Shown: positions 41,900 to 42,568 of the stretch, in pieces | How positions within the stretch are numbered: position 1 is the stretch's first letter | Layout: the number at the start of each line of letters is the position of its first letter | Assembly: GCA_049324215.1 (NCBI GenBank) | Contig: JBMOLC010000032.1 | Span: forward strand, 1-42,568 | Origin: JBMOLC01 sp049324215 | GTDB taxonomy: Bacteria > Patescibacteriota > Microgenomatia > UBA8517 | DNA length: 42,568 nucleotides | Direction of reading: 5' to 3' | Notes under the pieces: model-generated | The model's database searches: none | What the model saw: only the letters and a program-made list of their open reading frames with translations | Told to the model about the DNA's origin: nothing | Translations under genes and position numbers: made by a program

Positions 41900-42568
41900 T
41901 TCTTCTTCCCCACAAGACTCATGCTATCACCCACACTTAAAAGAGTTACCACCAAGGCGTAAGGAAAAGTAAGGATATCAATAACAAATCTTTTTCTTCC
42001 CAGTTCTTGCAAGGGATTTTCGTATTCAAAAATTCCGGAGCGTGACTCAAAGTGAACTACCGTAAAACCGGCTTTTCTAAAGAGGTTAGTCAGACTTTGC
42101 CTTGTAAACTGCCATTTATGCTCGTTGGGTAAAAGGTAGGGCCAGCGCTTTCCCAAAACCTTTGCCGAGAGTCCTCCTCTATTGGGAACGTCAACAAAGA
42201 GAGTTCCACCCTTTTTAAGAAGGCTTCCAACTTTTTTCAAAACCGCGAGGGGTTCATCCATATGCTCCAGGGTATGGTTAAAGGTGACCAGGTCGAATGA
42301 GGCTTCGGGTAGTTCAACTTTCTCAAAATAATCCTTAAATATCTTGTGTCCTTTCTTTTTGGCAATAAGGGCGTTCTTACTAGGCTCAACCCCCCAAGTC
42401 TCCCAACCTTCTTTTTTAAGGATATCAAGTAAGCCCCCATTTGAAGCTCCGACATCAAGAACCCTACCCTTTTTGGCAAACCTCTGAGCCAGATTTACCC
42501 TCTTTTGGAACATGTTTTTATACATCGCCTCAAGTTTTCGGTAGTCCTTATCTCGGTGGTAGCTTTTG
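41896..42568 (-). CDS. Class I SAM-dependent methyltransferase, 5' part outside the window
   Basis: The frame is open to the window edge with no start needed at 42525: codons upstream of that ATG read on in frame and look coding (about KSYHRDKDYRKLEA). The gene therefore starts outside. Motif I VLDVGASNGG, EPSKNAL, FDLVTFNHTLEHM and GGTLFVDVPNRGG match the Methyltransf_11/23 type found in polysaccharide loci. It would methylate a sugar of the glycan. An unusually hydrophobic C-terminus follows the core. Confidence 0.85.
   Translation of the reverse strand, partial: KSYHRDKDYRKLEAMYKNMFQKRVNLAQRFAKKGRVLDVGASNGGLLDILKKEGWETWGVEPSKNALIAKKKGHKIFKDYFEKVELPEASFDLVTFNHTLEHMDEPLAVLKKVGSLLKKGGTLFVDVPNRGGLSAKVLGKRWPYLLPNEHKWQFTRQSLTNLFRKAGFTVVHFESRSGIFEYENPLQELGRKRFVIDILTFPYALVVTLLSVGDSMSLVGKKK

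Noticed and set aside
1..42568. tRNA, rRNA, CRISPR arrays, insertion sequences, prophage genes
   Set aside because: No cloverleaf-like segment, spaced repeats, transposase or phage motif was found. Intergenic space is nearly absent.
1..42568. Alternative genetic code with TGA as Gly (code 25)
   Set aside because: TGA serves as stop in clear genes such as murI, murD and mraZ, with the next gene starting in the ATGA overlap.

Overview
The window looks like part of a streamlined Candidate Phyla Radiation (Patescibacteria) genome, most likely of the Microgenomates group. Reasons: very tight gene packing with many 4-base ATGA overlaps, a DUF4012 membrane protein, a short RecO, many GT-C (PMT-type) glycosyltransferases, and many proteins with no recognisable family. 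TGA clearly ends genes (murI, murD, mraZ), so this is not a code-25 lineage. The group assignment is an inference, because no rRNA or other taxonomic marker is present. A run of 10 N (22498-22507) shows that this is a scaffolded, probably metagenomic, assembly.

Layout. 1-1042: a partial alpha/beta hydrolase (minus strand) diverges from two small unknown genes. 1034-6944 (minus): peptidoglycan precursor operon murE-murC-murB-murD-murI. 7122-8890: a plus-strand NagB-like protein and a HAD phosphatase, with an overlooked small minus-strand gene between them. 8887-17812 (minus): mraZ-rsmH-ftsL-ftsI(PBP)-murA-yvcK-PlsC-like-PP2C-GlmU-like, a division/cell-wall cluster that turns into a UDP-GlcNAc supply and regulation module. 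17894-19902 (minus): glycyl-tRNA synthetase and an anchored unknown protein. 19948-20958 (plus): an LCP (LytR-CpsA-Psr) glycopolymer ligase. 20950-23495 (minus): DUF4012 protein and recO. 23542-42568 (minus): a 19-kb surface-polysaccharide locus with an initiating sugar-phosphate transferase, ManC, six GT4, three GT2 and three GT-C glycosyltransferases, an O-antigen polymerase/ligase-like protein, an acetyltransferase, a TIM-barrel glycosidase-like protein, a small membrane protein and a methyltransferase.

How the genes fit together. NagB-like and GlmU-like proteins would feed UDP-GlcNAc to MurA, and MurB/C/D/E/I build the UDP-MurNAc peptide. The PBP, FtsL, RsmH and MraZ act in division. YvcK and a PP2C phosphatase are the expected regulators of precursor flux. 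The polysaccharide locus would build a mannose-containing glycan on a lipid carrier, and LCP is a candidate for attaching it to peptidoglycan. murF, mraY, murG, ftsW, ddl and ftsZ, and a flippase, are not in the window.

Most interesting signals: (i) a recurrent -10 box ending 5-9 bases before start codons, implying mostly leaderless transcripts at operon heads; (ii) a three-repeat, 10-bp-period MraZ operator with a variant TGGTR core; (iii) a small gene at 7911-8055 with a near-consensus promoter and an apparent one-base frameshift; (iv) MurA with Asp in place of the fosfomycin-target Cys; (v) a NagB homologue lacking a catalytic Asp; (vi) perfect GC-rich palindromes sitting in frame inside rsmH and the LCP gene; (vii) convergent genes that interlock by exactly 9 bases at three of four junctions.
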